A stretch of DNA of 64,000 bases from Janthinobacterium sp. 64 (GCF_002813325.1 NZ_PHUG01000001.1:3658001-3722000), one strand, 5' to 3'; numbered from the stretch's first letter, positions 20,805-31,043 are shown. The notes: generated by a model from the letters alone, not told the origin. Numbers and translations are program-made.

Positions 20805-22133
20805 ATGCACACTAAAATGACGGGTTTGTTGGCCTTGCTGCTGCTGGGCACGACCTGGAGCACACTGGCCGCCCCGCACGGCGGCGGCAAGGACCAGCAG
20901 CGCGCGCTCGATGCCACGCTATCGGCCATCGTCGATGATCCGCTCCACCCGCTGGCCAGCCTGTCCGTGCTGGCCATCCGCCACGGCAAGGTGTCGTATG
21001 AGCAACAATTTGGCTACCGGCACATCGGCGCCACGCCGGCTGACAGCTTGCCCGTGACGCCGGCCACCCTGTTTCGCATCGCCTCCGTCTCGAAGATGAT
21101 GACCACTGTGGGCCTGATGCGGCTGGTCGAGCAGAGCAAGCTGAGCCTGGATCAGGACGTCAGCATCTACCTGGGCTTTTCCCTGCGCAACCCGCATTTC
21201 CCCCAGCAAGCGCTGACCTTGCGCAGCCTGCTCAGCCACACTTCCTCGCTGCGCGACGCGGGCGGCTACGCGTGGGGACCGGAACGCAGCCTGCGCGACG
21301 TGTTGACGGCCGGCAGCGACAGCATGTGGGACAAGCAAAAGGCGCCGGGCCGCTATTTTACGTATGCCAACCTGAACTGGGGCGTGATCGGCACCGTGAT
21401 GGAAAAAGTCACGGGCGAGCGCTTCGACTTGCTGATGCGGCGTTTGCTGCTCGATCCCCTCGATGTGCGCGGCGGCTACCACCCGGCGGCATTTTCGGCG
21501 GAAGATGTGGCAAACACGGCCACCCTGTACCGCAAGCGCACCCTGGACACGGAAACCTGGCAGCCGCAAGGTCCCTGGATCGCCCAGACCGACGATGTTT
21601 ACCAGCGTCCACCGGCCGCGCCGGCCGGCCTTGCCAACTATGTGATCGGCAGCAATGCCACCGTCTTCAGTCCCACGGGCGGCTTGCGCATTTCCGCCGC
21701 GGGACTGGGCAAGGTCATGCAAATGCTGCTCGACGGTGGCCGCTACCGGAATCAGCAGTTGTTGCAACCAGCCAGCATCGCGCTGATGTTTGGCCGCCAA
21801 TGGCAGCTGGCGCCCGATGGCGGCAATGGCGACAGCGAGCGGGGCCTGTATCGCGCCTGGGGACTGGGCAACCAGCAGTTCGATGCGCTGGCGGGGCAGG
21901 GCAATGGCCTGGTCGAGGGCGCCAGTTTTCATGCGGTTGGCCACCTGGGCGACGCGTATGGCCTCGTCTCCGCTTTCGTGCTCGATTTCAAGCACAAGAA
22001 TGGCATGGTGATGCTGGTGGGCGGCACGGGCAGCGATCCCGCGCAGTATCCGGGCACGTATTCCGCCATGGGGCGCAGCGAGGAACGGATACTCACCACC
22101 TTATACCGTGGCGCGATTGACAAGCATGAATAA
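20805..22133 (+). CDS. Exported serine hydrolase, class C beta-lactamase/penicillin-binding family
   Basis: A 442-residue protein with a cleavable signal peptide (about 1-22, ending LAAP). The catalytic SxxK motif is SVSK (in FRIASVSKMMTT), and YAN supplies the YxN element. A C-terminal VGGTGS could serve as the third motif. The family contains D-aminopeptidases, DD-peptidases and esterases as well as AmpC enzymes. It is divergent from a GntR regulator and close to the muropeptide genes, so a periplasmic role in trimming peptidoglycan peptides is plausible. A penicillinase function is not indicated. The AGGA ribosome-binding site is suitably spaced. A perfect TGCACTG/CAGTGCA hairpin follows the stop. 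Confidence 0.88.
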   Translation: MHTKMTGLLALLLLGTTWSTLAAPHGGGKDQQRALDATLSAIVDDPLHPLASLSVLAIRHGKVSYEQQFGYRHIGATPADSLPVTPATLFRIASVSKMMTTVGLMRLVEQSKLSLDQDVSIYLGFSLRNPHFPQQALTLRSLLSHTSSLRDAGGYAWGPERSLRDVLTAGSDSMWDKQKAPGRYFTYANLNWGVIGTVMEKVTGERFDLLMRRLLLDPLDVRGGYHPAAFSAEDVANTATLYRKRTLDTETWQPQGPWIAQTDDVYQRPPAAPAGLANYVIGSNATVFSPTGGLRISAAGLGKVMQMLLDGGRYRNQQLLQPASIALMFGRQWQLAPDGGNGDSERGLYRAWGLGNQQFDALAGQGNGLVEGASFHAVGHLGDAYGLVSAFVLDFKHKNGMVMLVGGTGSDPAQYPGTYSAMGRSEERILTTLYRGAIDKHE

Positions 22134-22262
22134 TTTGCACTGAAACAGTGCATTCCTGAAAGTTATGGCTGCACCATGATGTTTCATTGGCTGCCTTGGC
22201 GGCCAGCCTCTAAGCTCTTCCCGAATGCTCCCGCACCATGGAGCGCAACGCAGCGAGGCAAC

Positions 22263-23510
22263 ATGCAGCAACACGTCATCATCATCGGCGGCGGCGTCGT
22301 CGGTCTGACATCGGCCTGGTGGCTGGCCGAGGCCGGCTACAAGGTCACGGTACTGGAACGCAATGAACAGGTGGCGGTCGCCGCCAGCTACCGCAATGGC
22401 GGCCAGCTCAGCTATCGCTATGTGGCACCGCTGGCCGACGCGGGCGTGCCCTTCAAAGCCCTGCAATGGCTGCTGCAGAAAGATGGTCCGCTGCGCTTCC
22501 GTCCCGAAGCGGACTGGCGCCAGTGGCGCTGGATGGCCAACTTCTTGCGCAATTGCAACAGCGCCAGCAACGCCCGCACGACGGCGAAACTGTTGCAATT
22601 GGGTGAACTGAGCCGCGCCGGCATGGCCCAGCTGGAGTTGACCGTGGCGCCGGAAGCGTATGCCCGGCGCGATGCGGGCAAACTCATCGTCTACCGCTCG
22701 CCCACCATCTTTCAGCGGGCCGTGGCGCGGCCCGAGTCGGAAGAAGCGCGCATCGTCTTGTCTCCCGCAGAAGCCGTGCAGCGCGAGCCGGCGCTAGCCG
22801 CCCTGCAGAATTCATTGGCGGGCGGCATTTTTACGCCCGGCGAAGCGGTGGCCGATTGCCACGCCTTTTGCCTGGCGCTGGAAGCGCGCCTGCTGCAGCA
22901 TGCGAATTGTTCGCTCCTGTTAAAAGGCGAGGCGCGCCGCCTCGTCACGCACAAGGGCAGGATCACGGGCGTCGACACCAGCCTGGGCCTGTTGCAAGCG
23001 GACCACTATGTGCTGGCGGCCGGCATCCAGAGCCGCGACCTGGCCGCCACGGCAGGCATCTACCTGCCCCTGTACCCGTTGAAAGGCTACAGCCTGACGG
23101 CGCCCATCCGCGCGCAAGACAAGGCGCCGGAGATCAGCATCACGGATTTCGAGCGCAAGGTGCTGTATGCGCGCATCGGCGGCGACCTGCGCGTGGCCGC
23201 CATGGTCGACATGGTGGGCGCCGACAACAGCATCGATTGGGACCGCATCGCCGGCCTGACGCGGCTGGCGCGCGAAGCCATGCCACAGGCAGCCGATTAC
23301 GAACAGGCCACGGCCTGGGCCGGTTTGCGTCCTGCCACGCCGAACAGCGCGCCACTGGTGGGCGCCAGCAAAGTGGCGAACTTGTGGCTCAATGTGGGCC
23401 ATGGCCCGCTGGGCTTTACCTTTGCCGCCGGCACGGCGCGCATCCTGGCCGACCTGATGGCCGGCAAGGCGCCGCCGTTCGCGCTGGACTTCCTCAGCCC
23501 CCCAAAATAG
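22263..23510 (+). CDS. dadA: D-amino acid dehydrogenase (FAD-dependent, DadA-like)
   Basis: About 415 residues. The FAD-binding Rossmann motif is at the very N-terminus (IIIGGGVVGLTSAWWLAEAG, about 5-24). ASYRNGGQLS is the typical DadA motif. The C-terminus has the GLRPATPNSAPLVG and NVGHGPLGFTFAAG segments of the DAO/DadA family. It oxidises D-amino acids, mainly D-alanine, to keto acids with electrons going to the membrane chain. The ATG at 22263 was chosen because the FAD motif begins there and GAGG precedes it. Together with the dipeptidase it would let the cell consume D-Ala-D-Ala. Confidence 0.9.
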   Translation: MQQHVIIIGGGVVGLTSAWWLAEAGYKVTVLERNEQVAVAASYRNGGQLSYRYVAPLADAGVPFKALQWLLQKDGPLRFRPEADWRQWRWMANFLRNCNSASNARTTAKLLQLGELSRAGMAQLELTVAPEAYARRDAGKLIVYRSPTIFQRAVARPESEEARIVLSPAEAVQREPALAALQNSLAGGIFTPGEAVADCHAFCLALEARLLQHANCSLLLKGEARRLVTHKGRITGVDTSLGLLQADHYVLAAGIQSRDLAATAGIYLPLYPLKGYSLTAPIRAQDKAPEISITDFERKVLYARIGGDLRVAAMVDMVGADNSIDWDRIAGLTRLAREAMPQAADYEQATAWAGLRPATPNSAPLVGASKVANLWLNVGHGPLGFTFAAGTARILADLMAGKAPPFALDFLSPPK

Positions 23511-23590
23511 CCGGCCAAGGCGGCGCGCACGCGCCGCTGCCGATATGGCGGATAATTGCGGAACTTTTCAGCTCCCTTATTTTCCAGCGC

Positions 23591-24037
23591 ATGCCCACAC
23601 CCTCGACATCTGCCGCCTGCCCCTGTGGCGGCGCCTCCTACGCCAGCTGCTGCGGCCCGTATATCGCGGGCGACGCCTTGCCGCCCACGGCCGAAACGCT
23701 GATGCGCTCGCGCTACACGGCGTTTACCTTGCGCGACGAGCCGTATCTGCTTGCCACCTGGCATGCCAGCACCCGTCCCACCGATGCTTTATTTGCCGAA
23801 GAAGAAAAAGTCCACTGGCTGGGACTTGATGTAAAATCTGCTTTACGTTTACGTCAACGTAAAGCAGTATCAGCAGATCAAGCCGAAGAGATACACCGCG
23901 ACAGCGTCGAATTCGTGGCCCGCTACAAGGTCAACGGCCGCGCGCACCGCCTGCATGAAGTGAGCCGCTTCGTGCGTGAAGCTGGTGACGGCGGCGCCCT
24001 GCGCTGGTTTTATCTCGACGGCAGTTTTCCCGAATAG
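23591..24037 (+). CDS. ychJ: YchJ-like protein with SEC-C-type cysteine motif
   Basis: About 148 residues of the YchJ/UPF0225 family, whose function is unknown. It has CPCGGASYASCC at about residues 10-21 and the conserved LMRSRYTAF and WLGL segments. The family usually has about 14 residues between WLGL and the SFVAR-type strand. Here there are about 24, and the extra part is encoded by a perfect 12-bp-arm palindrome. The C-terminal second cysteine cluster seen in longer members is absent. It ends 40 bases before liuB. The inserted palindrome may be a regulatory site for the following operon. Confidence 0.88.
   Translation: MPTPSTSAACPCGGASYASCCGPYIAGDALPPTAETLMRSRYTAFTLRDEPYLLATWHASTRPTDALFAEEEKVHWLGLDVKSALRLRQRKAVSADQAEEIHRDSVEFVARYKVNGRAHRLHEVSRFVREAGDGGALRWFYLDGSFPE
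23838..23867. promoter_or_regulatory. Palindrome inside ychJ, candidate LiuR-type operator
   Basis: CTGCTTTACGTT, six bases, then the exact reverse complement. The ACGT-rich core (TTTACGTTTACGTCAACG) resembles, from memory, the inverted repeat described for the MerR-type regulator LiuR of leucine/isovalerate genes. It lies about 210-240 bases before liuB and inside coding sequence, in a segment that is extra for the YchJ family. Confidence 0.5.
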
Positions 24038-24077
24038 CGCGACCCGAGAGACCGGGCGATCATAAAAAGGAACCGCA

Positions 24078-25700
24078 ATGCCGCACATCGAAAGCAAACT
24101 CAATCCGCGCAGTGAAGATTTCAAGGCCAATGCCGCGGCCATGCAAGCCATCGTCGACGATTTGCGCGACAAAGTGGAAAAGATCGCGGCCGGCGGCGGC
24201 GAAACGGCTGCCGCCAAGCACCTGGCACGCGGCAAACTGCTGCCGCGCGACCGTGTGCAGATGCTGCTCGATCCCGGCACGCCCTTCCTCGAGTTTTCCC
24301 AGATGGCGGCTTACGCCATGTACCAGGACGCCAAGGGCGTCGATGCGGCCCCTTCCGCCGGCATCATCACCGGCATCGGCAGGGTCTCGGGCCAGGAATG
24401 CGTCATCGTGTGTAACGACGCTACCGTCAAGGGCGGCACGTATTACCCGATGACGGTGAAAAAGCACTTGCGCGCCCAGGAAATCGCCGACCAGAACAAC
24501 CTGCCGTGCATCTACCTGGTCGACTCGGGCGGCGCCAATCTGCCGAACCAGGACGACGTCTTCCCGGACCGCGACCATTTCGGCCGCATCTTCTACAACC
24601 AGGCAAATCTGTCGGCCAAGGGCATCCCGCAGATCGCCGTCGTGATGGGCTCTTGCACGGCCGGCGGCGCCTACGTGCCGGCCATGAGCGATGAATCGAT
24701 CATCGTCAAGGAGCAGGGCACGATTTTCCTCGGCGGCCCGCCGCTGGTGAAAGCGGCGACAGGTGAAGTGGTGACGGCCGAAGACCTGGGTGGCGGCGAC
24801 GTGCACACGCGCTTGTCCGGCGTGGTCGACCACCTGGCGCAGAACGATCTGCATGCGCTGTCGCTGGCGCGCACCATCGTCTCGAACCTGAACCGTCAAA
24901 AACCGCAGCAGATGGCGCTGCGTGAATCCGTCGAACCGAAATACCCGACGCAGGAACTGTATGGCGTGATCCCCGTCGATACGCGCAAGCCGTTCGACGT
25001 GAGGGAAGTGATCGCGCGCATCGTCGACGGCAGCGATTTCGACGAATTCAAGGCCCGCTACGGCACCACCCTGATCTGCGGCTTCGCGCACATCTATGGC
25101 GTCAAAGTCGGCATCATCGCCAATAACGGCATCTTGTTCTCGGAATCGGCGCTGAAAGGCACGCATTTCATCGAATTGTGCTGCCAGCGCAAGATCCCGC
25201 TCGTGTTTTTGCAAAACATCACGGGCTTCATGGTGGGCCGCAAATACGAAAACGAAGGTATCGCCCGCAATGGCGCCAAGATGGTGACGGCCGTGGCCAC
25301 GGCCGCCGTGCCGAAATTCACCGTCATCATCGGCGGCAGCTTCGGCGCCGGCAATTACGGCATGTGCGGCCGCGCGTTTTCTCCCCGCTTCATGTGGATG
25401 TGGCCGAATGCGCGCATCTCCGTCATGGGCGGCGACCAGGCCGCTTCCGTGCTGGCGACCGTCAAGCGCGACGGCATCGAGGGCAAGGGCGGGCAGTGGA
25501 GCGCGGACGAGGAAGCGGCCTTCAAGCAGCCGATCAAGGATCAATACGAACACCAGGGCCACCCATACTATGCCACCGCGCGCCTGTGGGACGACGGCGT
25601 GATCGACCCGGCCGACACCCGCATGGTGCTGGGCCTGGGCCTGTCGGCCGCGCTCAACGCGGAAATCCCGGACACGAAGTTCGGCGTATTCCGCATGTAA
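24078..25700 (+). CDS. liuB: Methylcrotonoyl-CoA carboxylase beta subunit
   Basis: A 540-residue carboxyltransferase that moves the biotin-bound carboxyl group to 3-methylcrotonyl-CoA in leucine breakdown. The N-terminal half has the acyl-CoA-binding crotonase-like fold ([30 protein letters not shown]). The C-terminal half has [11 protein letters not shown] and [16 protein letters not shown], which bind biotin. The NLPNQ motif and full length favour the methylcrotonoyl enzyme over propionyl- or acetyl-CoA carboxylase. An AAAAAGGAACC ribosome-binding region precedes the ATG. The alpha subunit is encoded at 31104, beyond the biotin genes. The usual liuA (isovaleryl-CoA dehydrogenase) is not upstream. 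Confidence 0.93.
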   Translation: MPHIESKLNPRSEDFKANAAAMQAIVDDLRDKVEKIAAGGGETAAAKHLARGKLLPRDRVQMLLDPGTPFLEFSQMAAYAMYQDAKGVDAAPSAGIITGIGRVSGQECVIVCNDATVKGGTYYPMTVKKHLRAQEIADQNNLPCIYLVDSGGANLPNQDDVFPDRDHFGRIFYNQANLSAKGIPQIAVVMGSCTAGGAYVPAMSDESIIVKEQGTIFLGGPPLVKAATGEVVTAEDLGGGDVHTRLSGVVDHLAQNDLHALSLARTIVSNLNRQKPQQMALRESVEPKYPTQELYGVIPVDTRKPFDVREVIARIVDGSDFDEFKARYGTTLICGFAHIYGVKVGIIANNGILFSESALKGTHFIELCCQRKIPLVFLQNITGFMVGRKYENEGIARNGAKMVTAVATAAVPKFTVIIGGSFGAGNYGMCGRAFSPRFMWMWPNARISVMGGDQAASVLATVKRDGIEGKGGQWSADEEAAFKQPIKDQYEHQGHPYYATARLWDDGVIDPADTRMVLGLGLSAALNAEIPDTKFGVFRM

Positions 25701-25721
25701 GCGGCACTCAGGGAGAAGAGC

Positions 25722-26510
25722 ATGGAATTTGAAACCTTAAAGCTGGTCATCGAGGGCAATGTCGCCACCGTGACCCTGAACCGTCCCGACGTGCGCAACG
25801 CCTTCAACGAGACGACGATCGCCGAACTGGCGCGCGCCTTCGAGGGGCTGGGACGCAGCGACATGGTGCGCGCCATCGTGCTGGCGGCAAATGGCGCGGC
25901 CTTTTGCGCCGGTGCAGACTTGAACTGGATGAAGAAGATGGCAGGCTACACGCATGCCGAAAACCAGGCCGACGCGCTGCAGCTGGCGCAGATGCTGCGC
26001 ACGATTTACCTGTGTCCCAAGCCCGTCGTGGCGAAGATCCAGGGCGACTGCTATGCGGGCGGCATGGGCCTGGTCGCCGCATGCGATATCATTCTGGTTG
26101 CGGAAGACGTGCATTTCTGCCTGAGCGAAGTGCGGCTGGGACTGATCCCGGCCACTATTTCACCGTATGTCATCAAGGCCATGGGCGAAAACGCGGCACG
26201 CCGCTATTTCCTGACCGCGGAGCGATTCTCCGCCCAGGAAGCGCTGCGCATCGGCTTTGCCCACGAGGTAGTCGAAGCAAGTGCGCTGGACGCGAAAACG
26301 GCGGAGGTGCTCAAAGCGCTGACGGGCAACAGCCCGCACGCCGTGGCGCAAGCGAAAACGCTGGTGCGCGAGATCGTCGGCCAGCCGGTCGACGACGCGC
26401 TGCTGGCGGACACCGCCGAGCGCATCGCGCAGATCCGCGCGTCGGAACAGGGACGCGAAGGCGTGCAATCGTTCCTCGACAAGCGCAAGCCGGGTTGGCT
26501 CATGGGCTAG
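25722..26510 (+). CDS. liuC: Methylglutaconyl-CoA hydratase (enoyl-CoA hydratase family)
   Basis: A 262-residue crotonase-fold enzyme, 21 bases after liuB. The oxyanion-hole segments AAFCAGADLNWM and DCYAGGMGLVAACD are intact, as is the SEVRLGLIPATISPYV region with the catalytic-type glutamate. In this place it should hydrate 3-methylglutaconyl-CoA, the step after methylcrotonoyl-CoA carboxylase in leucine catabolism. The general family is certain; the specific substrate is taken from the operon. The next gene, bioA, begins after 45 bases. Confidence 0.9.
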   Translation: MEFETLKLVIEGNVATVTLNRPDVRNAFNETTIAELARAFEGLGRSDMVRAIVLAANGAAFCAGADLNWMKKMAGYTHAENQADALQLAQMLRTIYLCPKPVVAKIQGDCYAGGMGLVAACDIILVAEDVHFCLSEVRLGLIPATISPYVIKAMGENAARRYFLTAERFSAQEALRIGFAHEVVEASALDAKTAEVLKALTGNSPHAVAQAKTLVREIVGQPVDDALLADTAERIAQIRASEQGREGVQSFLDKRKPGWLMG

Positions 26511-26555
26511 TGAATAGTCCAAAGCCCATGGTCTAAGAATATCATTGGAGCAGTT

Positions 26556-27884
26556 TTGAAAGCAGAAAAACAATCGGGCTGGGTCGAACGCAGTCTGCGC
26601 AGCGTGTGGCATCCGTGCACGCAAATGCAGCACCACGAGACTGTACCGCTCATCCCCGTCAGCCATGGCCGCGGCGCCTGGCTGTATGACCACGAAGGCC
26701 GACGCTACCTGGACGCCATCAGCTCCTGGTGGGTGAACCTGTTCGGCCATGCGAATCCGCGCATCAATGCGGAACTCAAGGATCAGCTGGACCGCCTGGA
26801 ACACGCCATGCTGGCCGGTTTCACGCATGAACCGGTGATCGAACTGTCGGAAAAGCTCTCTGCGCTCACCGGCGGCGTGCTCGGTCACAGCTTTTACGCG
26901 TCCGACGGGGCGTCGGCCGTGGAAATCGCCCTGAAAATGAGTTTTCATGCGTGGCGCAACAGCGGCAAGAGCGAGAAACAGGAATTCGTCTGTTTAAAGG
27001 GCAGCTACCACGGCGAAACCATCGGCGCCCTGGCCGTCACCGACGTCGCCCTGTTCAAGGATGCCTACGGCCCCCTGCTGCGCGCCACGCAGACGGTGAT
27101 GTCGCCCGACTTCCGCCAGGCGGCCGAGGGCGAGACCGCCGAGGACGTGGCGCGCCGCGCGGCCTTTGAGGTAGAACAGCTGTTCCAGCAAAAAGCCGAC
27201 AAAATCGCCGCCATCATCATCGAACCATTGGTCCAATGCGCCACCGGCATGGCCATGCACGACCCCCTGTATTTGTCCTTGGTCCGCGCCCTGTGCGACC
27301 GCTATCAGGTGCATTTGATACTCGATGAAATCGCCGTCGGCTGCGGTCGCACGGGCACTTTCTTTGCGTGCGAGCAGGCCGGCATCTGGCCCGATTTCGT
27401 CTGTCTGTCGAAGGGCATCAGTGGCGGCTATTTGCCTTTATCGCTGGTGATGACGCGCGAAGACATCTACCAGGCGTTCTACAGCACCGACGTGCGGCGC
27501 GGCTTCTTGCATTCGCACTCGTACACGGGAAACCCGCTGGCCTGCCGCGCGGCGCTGGCGACCTTGTCGATTTTCGAGGAAGACGATGTGCTGGTGGCCA
27601 ACCGCGTGCGCGCCGAAAAAATCACGCGCGCCCTGGCGCCGCTGGCGCAGCATGAAAAAGTAAAACACTTCCGCCAGCAGGGCATGATCTGGGCCTTCGA
27701 TGCGGTCGACGCGGCACCCGATTTTTCGCGCCGCTTCTTCAGCACGGCGCTGGAACACGAACTGTTGATGCGCCCCATCGGCTCGACCGTCTACCTGATG
27801 CCGCCGTACATCCTCGACGACGAAGAGATCGCGGGCCTGGGCCAGCAGACCCTGGCCGTTTTCAATCACGTGATCGGGGCCTGA
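26556..27884 (+). CDS. bioA: Adenosylmethionine-8-amino-7-oxononanoate aminotransferase
   Basis: A 442-residue class III aminotransferase making 7,8-diaminononanoate in biotin synthesis. It has the SAM-site [10 protein letters not shown] segment (about 56-65), Asp257 in LILDEIAVG for the PLP ring nitrogen, and Lys286 in [14 protein letters not shown] for the Schiff base. The reading frame opens with TTG preceded by GGAG. No ATG precedes the conserved WHPCTQM segment, so TTG is the likely start and may limit translation. It sits 45 bases after liuC, too little space for an independent promoter with a BirA-type operator, and none is seen. bioF begins one base after its stop. Confidence 0.95.
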   Translation: MKAEKQSGWVERSLRSVWHPCTQMQHHETVPLIPVSHGRGAWLYDHEGRRYLDAISSWWVNLFGHANPRINAELKDQLDRLEHAMLAGFTHEPVIELSEKLSALTGGVLGHSFYASDGASAVEIALKMSFHAWRNSGKSEKQEFVCLKGSYHGETIGALAVTDVALFKDAYGPLLRATQTVMSPDFRQAAEGETAEDVARRAAFEVEQLFQQKADKIAAIIIEPLVQCATGMAMHDPLYLSLVRALCDRYQVHLILDEIAVGCGRTGTFFACEQAGIWPDFVCLSKGISGGYLPLSLVMTREDIYQAFYSTDVRRGFLHSHSYTGNPLACRAALATLSIFEEDDVLVANRVRAEKITRALAPLAQHEKVKHFRQQGMIWAFDAVDAAPDFSRRFFSTALEHELLMRPIGSTVYLMPPYILDDEEIAGLGQQTLAVFNHVIGA

Positions 27885-27885
27885 G

Positions 27886-29082
27886 ATGGAACTGATCGCG
27901 CGATTACAACAGCAACTGCAAGGGCTGGAAGAGCGTAGCCTGATCCGCCGCCGCCGCACCGTCGACACGCCGTGCGCGCCGCGCCTGACGGTCGATGGCC
28001 GCGCCATGCTGGCCTTTTGCAGCAATGACTACCTGGGCCTGGCCGCGCATCCGCGCATCGTCGCCGCGCTGAAAGAAGGCGCCGACCTGTATGGCGCCGG
28101 CAGCGGCGCTTCGCATTTGATCAGTGGCCACAGCCGCGCCCACGCGCAGCTGGAAGAGCGGCTGGCCGCTTTCGTCGGCGCCAACCTGGAAAACGCCCGC
28201 GCCCTGTATTTCTGCACCGGCTACATGGCTAATCTGGCTGTGCTGACGGCCCTGTCGGCGGGCGACGCGGACGCCGAGATTTTTTCGGAAGCGCTGAACC
28301 ACGCCTCGCTGATCGATGGCACGCGCCTGGCCCGCGTCAAGACGCGCGTGTATCCGCACGCGGACCTCGATGCCCTGGCGGCGCTGCTCGCGGCCAGCAC
28401 GGCACAAACGAAAATCGTCGTCACCGACAGCGTCTTCAGCATGGATGGCGACCTGGCGCCGCTGCCAGCGCTGCTGGCCCTGTGCGAGCATTACGGCGCC
28501 TGGCTGGTGGTCGACGACGCGCACGGCTTTGGCGCGCTGGGAGCCAACGGCCGCGGCGCGCTCGAACACTTCGACCTGCGTTCGCCCTACCTCGTGTACG
28601 TGGGCACCCTGGGCAAATCGGCCGGCGTGGGCGGCGCCTTTGTGTGCGCGCACGAAGCCGTGATCGACACCCTGATCCAGAAGGCGCGCCCCTACATCTT
28701 CACGACGGCGGCCGCGCCCGCGCTCGCGCATGCGCTCTTGGCCAGCCTGGACATCATCGCCGGGGACGAAGGAAAACAACGCCGCGCTCACCTGGCGGCG
28801 CTGGTGGCGCAATGGAACGAGGGCTTGCAACTGCAGCGCTGGCAAGCCTTGCCCTCCGTGACCGCCATCCAGCCCGTCATCATCGGCGAGAATGCGGACA
28901 TGCTGGCCGTCGCCGCGCAACTGTACCAGCAGGGCCTGTGGGTCGGTGCCATCCGCCCGCCCACCGTGCCAGCGGGTACGGCGCGCCTGCGCGTGACCCT
29001 GTCGGCCGGCCACACGGCGCAGGAAGTGGCGCAATTGATCAACGCAGTCAACACCCTGGAAAGGACTCGCCATGAGCCTTGA
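27886..29082 (+). CDS. bioF: 8-amino-7-oxononanoate synthase
   Basis: A 398-residue PLP enzyme joining pimeloyl thioester and alanine. It carries CSNDYLGLA (about 45-53), [11 protein letters not shown] (about 72-82), [12 protein letters not shown] (about 208-219) and the PLP lysine Lys244 in [11 protein letters not shown]. The C-terminal [14 protein letters not shown] is typical. It is next to bioA and overlaps bioD by 11 bases, so the genes are translationally coupled. Confidence 0.95.
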   Translation: MELIARLQQQLQGLEERSLIRRRRTVDTPCAPRLTVDGRAMLAFCSNDYLGLAAHPRIVAALKEGADLYGAGSGASHLISGHSRAHAQLEERLAAFVGANLENARALYFCTGYMANLAVLTALSAGDADAEIFSEALNHASLIDGTRLARVKTRVYPHADLDALAALLAASTAQTKIVVTDSVFSMDGDLAPLPALLALCEHYGAWLVVDDAHGFGALGANGRGALEHFDLRSPYLVYVGTLGKSAGVGGAFVCAHEAVIDTLIQKARPYIFTTAAAPALAHALLASLDIIAGDEGKQRRAHLAALVAQWNEGLQLQRWQALPSVTAIQPVIIGENADMLAVAAQLYQQGLWVGAIRPPTVPAGTARLRVTLSAGHTAQEVAQLINAVNTLERTRHEP

Positions 29083-29863
29083 TGACCCTATCGTGGCGGC
29101 AGTGCTGGCGGATCTGGCGCCAGCCGTGCAGCCGGCGCCGGCAACCACCGGCCTGCCATCGCGCTTTGCCTGTTTCGTCACCGGCACCGACACGGAAATC
29201 GGCAAGACATTGACGTCGTCGGCCCTGCTGCACGCGCTGGTGGCGCGCGGCGTGCGCGCCTGCGGCATGAAGCCGGTCGCCGCCGGTGCCGAGATGCGCG
29301 ACGGCGAGCTGCATAATGAAGATGCCGACAGCCTGATCGCCGCCGGCAACGTCACCATGCTGCGCAGTCTGACGACGCCCTACATGCTGAAGGAAGCGGC
29401 GGCGCCGCACATCGCCGCCGCGCTCGAAGGCGTGAGCATTGAATCCGTGCCGATCCTGGCAGCCTACCTGGAAATCGCCGCCGCCTCGGACGCCGTCGTG
29501 GTCGAAGGCGTGGGTGGTTTCCGCGTGCCGCTCTCCAGCGATTTCGACTCGGCCGACCTGGCGCAGCAGCTCGACCTGCCCGTGATTCTCGTCGTCGGCA
29601 TGCGTCTGGGCTGCATCAGCCAGGCCTTGCTGACGCTGGAAGCCATCGAAGCGCGCGGCTTGACGGTGATCGGCTGGGTCGCCAACACTTTGGCCGTGGA
29701 AATGCGCTTCCTCGACGAAAATATCGATGCGCTGATCGAGCGCATCCCGGCGCCGCTGCTGGGCAGGGTGCCGCGCCTGGCGCAGCCGAGCGCGCAAGCG
29801 GCGGCGTCCTATCTCGATTTCACCGGCTTGCCGAACTGGCCGGCGCAGCACCCCAACACTTAA
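29072..29863 (+). CDS. bioD: Dethiobiotin synthetase
   Basis: A 263-residue ATP-dependent carboxylase closing the ureido ring of dethiobiotin. The P-loop GTDTEIGKT lies at about residues 38-46, followed by KPVAAGAE and [11 protein letters not shown]. It has about 30 extra N-terminal residues before the usual start, caused by the overlap with bioF. No other ATG fits better, but the true start could be later. It is followed by bioB after 33 bases. Confidence 0.94.
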   Translation: MSLDDPIVAAVLADLAPAVQPAPATTGLPSRFACFVTGTDTEIGKTLTSSALLHALVARGVRACGMKPVAAGAEMRDGELHNEDADSLIAAGNVTMLRSLTTPYMLKEAAAPHIAAALEGVSIESVPILAAYLEIAAASDAVVVEGVGGFRVPLSSDFDSADLAQQLDLPVILVVGMRLGCISQALLTLEAIEARGLTVIGWVANTLAVEMRFLDENIDALIERIPAPLLGRVPRLAQPSAQAAASYLDFTGLPNWPAQHPNT

Positions 29864-29896
29864 AACGTATCCAAAAATAGAAGCGAAGGAATCACC

Positions 29897-30943
29897 ATGT
29901 CCGTAGTCCAAGAAGCAGCAAAAACCGTCGAACTGCACCGCCCTGCGGCGCGCATCACCCTGCCCGAAGCGGCCACCTGGCCCATCGATGATGTGCTGGC
30001 CCTGTTCGACCTGCCATTCAATGACCTGATGTTCAAGGCCCAGCAAACCCACCGCGTCAACTTCCCCGATGGCGACGTGGAACTGGCGACCCTGCTGTCG
30101 ATCAAGACGGGCGGATGCGAAGAAGACTGCGGCTATTGCCCGCAGGCGGCCCGCTACGACACCGGCGTGGAAGCGAAAAAAATCCTCGACATCGACACGG
30201 TGCTCGACGCGGCCCGCCAGGCGAAAGCCAACGGCGCCACGCGCTTCTGCATGGGCGCCGCCTGGCGCGGCCCGAAAGACCGCGACATGGACAAGGTCGA
30301 AGAGATGGTGACCAAGGTGAAGGCGCTGGGCCTGGAAACCTGCGCCACCCTGGGCATGCTGGAAGAGGGACAAGCGGACCGCCTGAAAAACGCGGGCCTG
30401 GACTTCTACAACCACAACCTGGACACGGCGCCCGAGTTCTACGACAACGTCATCTCGACGCGCGAATACCAGGACCGCCTCGATACCTTGGGCCGCGTGC
30501 GCGAAGCTGGCTTGAAAGTATGCTGCGGCGGCATCGTCGGCATGGGCGAGACGCGCCTGCAACGCGCGGGCCTGATCGCCCAGCTGGCGAACCTCAATCC
30601 ATATCCGGAATCGGTGCCCGTCAACCACCTGGTGCAGGTGGAAGGCACGCCGTTGTTTGGCCTGGAAGCGCTGGACCCGTTCGAATTCGTGCGCACGATC
30701 GCCGTGGCCCGCATCACCATGCCGAAAGCGCGCGTGCGTTTGTCGGCCGGCCGCCGCCAGATGGGCGAAGCCGTGCAGGCGATGTGCTTCCTGGCTGGCG
30801 CCAACTCCATCTTCTACGGCGACAAGCTGCTCACCACCGACAACCCGGAAGCGGAAGACGACCGCGTCTTGCTCGGCAAACTGGGCTTGCAGACGCGCGG
30901 CGCCATGCTCGAATCGGTACAGAAAGAGAAGTGCGGCTGCTGA
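29897..30943 (+). CDS. bioB: Biotin synthase
   Basis: A 348-residue radical-SAM enzyme inserting sulphur into dethiobiotin. The 4Fe-4S motif CEEDCGYC gives Cys74, Cys78 and Cys81. Further BioB hallmarks are the YNHNLDT-type segment ([13 protein letters not shown]) and LSAGRRQM with the arginine near the 2Fe-2S cluster. The frame ends KEKCGC. It is the last of the four bio genes, and a pair of REP-like repeats separates it from liuD. bioC and bioH, needed for pimeloyl thioester, are not in the window. Confidence 0.96.
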   Translation: MSVVQEAAKTVELHRPAARITLPEAATWPIDDVLALFDLPFNDLMFKAQQTHRVNFPDGDVELATLLSIKTGGCEEDCGYCPQAARYDTGVEAKKILDIDTVLDAARQAKANGATRFCMGAAWRGPKDRDMDKVEEMVTKVKALGLETCATLGMLEEGQADRLKNAGLDFYNHNLDTAPEFYDNVISTREYQDRLDTLGRVREAGLKVCCGGIVGMGETRLQRAGLIAQLANLNPYPESVPVNHLVQVEGTPLFGLEALDPFEFVRTIAVARITMPKARVRLSAGRRQMGEAVQAMCFLAGANSIFYGDKLLTTDNPEAEDDRVLLGKLGLQTRGAMLESVQKEKCGC

Positions 30944-30952
30944 TGACAGCCT

Positions 30953-31043
30953 TGTCGGGTTACGCCGTGCCGGCTAACCCGACCTACGATATCCAGCCTC
31001 ACCATGCGTAGGTCGGTTTAGCGCGTAGCGCGTAAACCGACAC
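30953..31043. repeat. REPIN-like twin repeat, copy A
   Basis: Two imperfect palindromic elements face each other between bioB and liuD. One reads TGTCGGGTTAC...TAACCCGACCTACG (30953-30988) and the other CGTAGGTCGGTTTA...TAAACCGACA (31007-31042). The same element pair in the opposite arrangement occurs at 35001-35102. Such elements are usually dispersed in many copies. Confidence 0.7.

Noticed and set aside
20805..22133. AmpC beta-lactamase with a divergent ampR
   Set aside because: The divergent regulator is GntR-type and the hydrolase matches the wider serine hydrolase family, so antibiotic resistance cannot be claimed.
24060..25562. A 500-codon open frame on the minus strand opposite liuB
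   Set aside because: It is the antisense shadow of a high-GC gene with a clear family identity; its product is rich in Arg, His and Gln without motifs.
29048..30628. A 526-codon open frame antisense to bioD and bioB
   Set aside because: Same reason: the sense strand encodes intact bioD and bioB, and the antisense product shows no domain.
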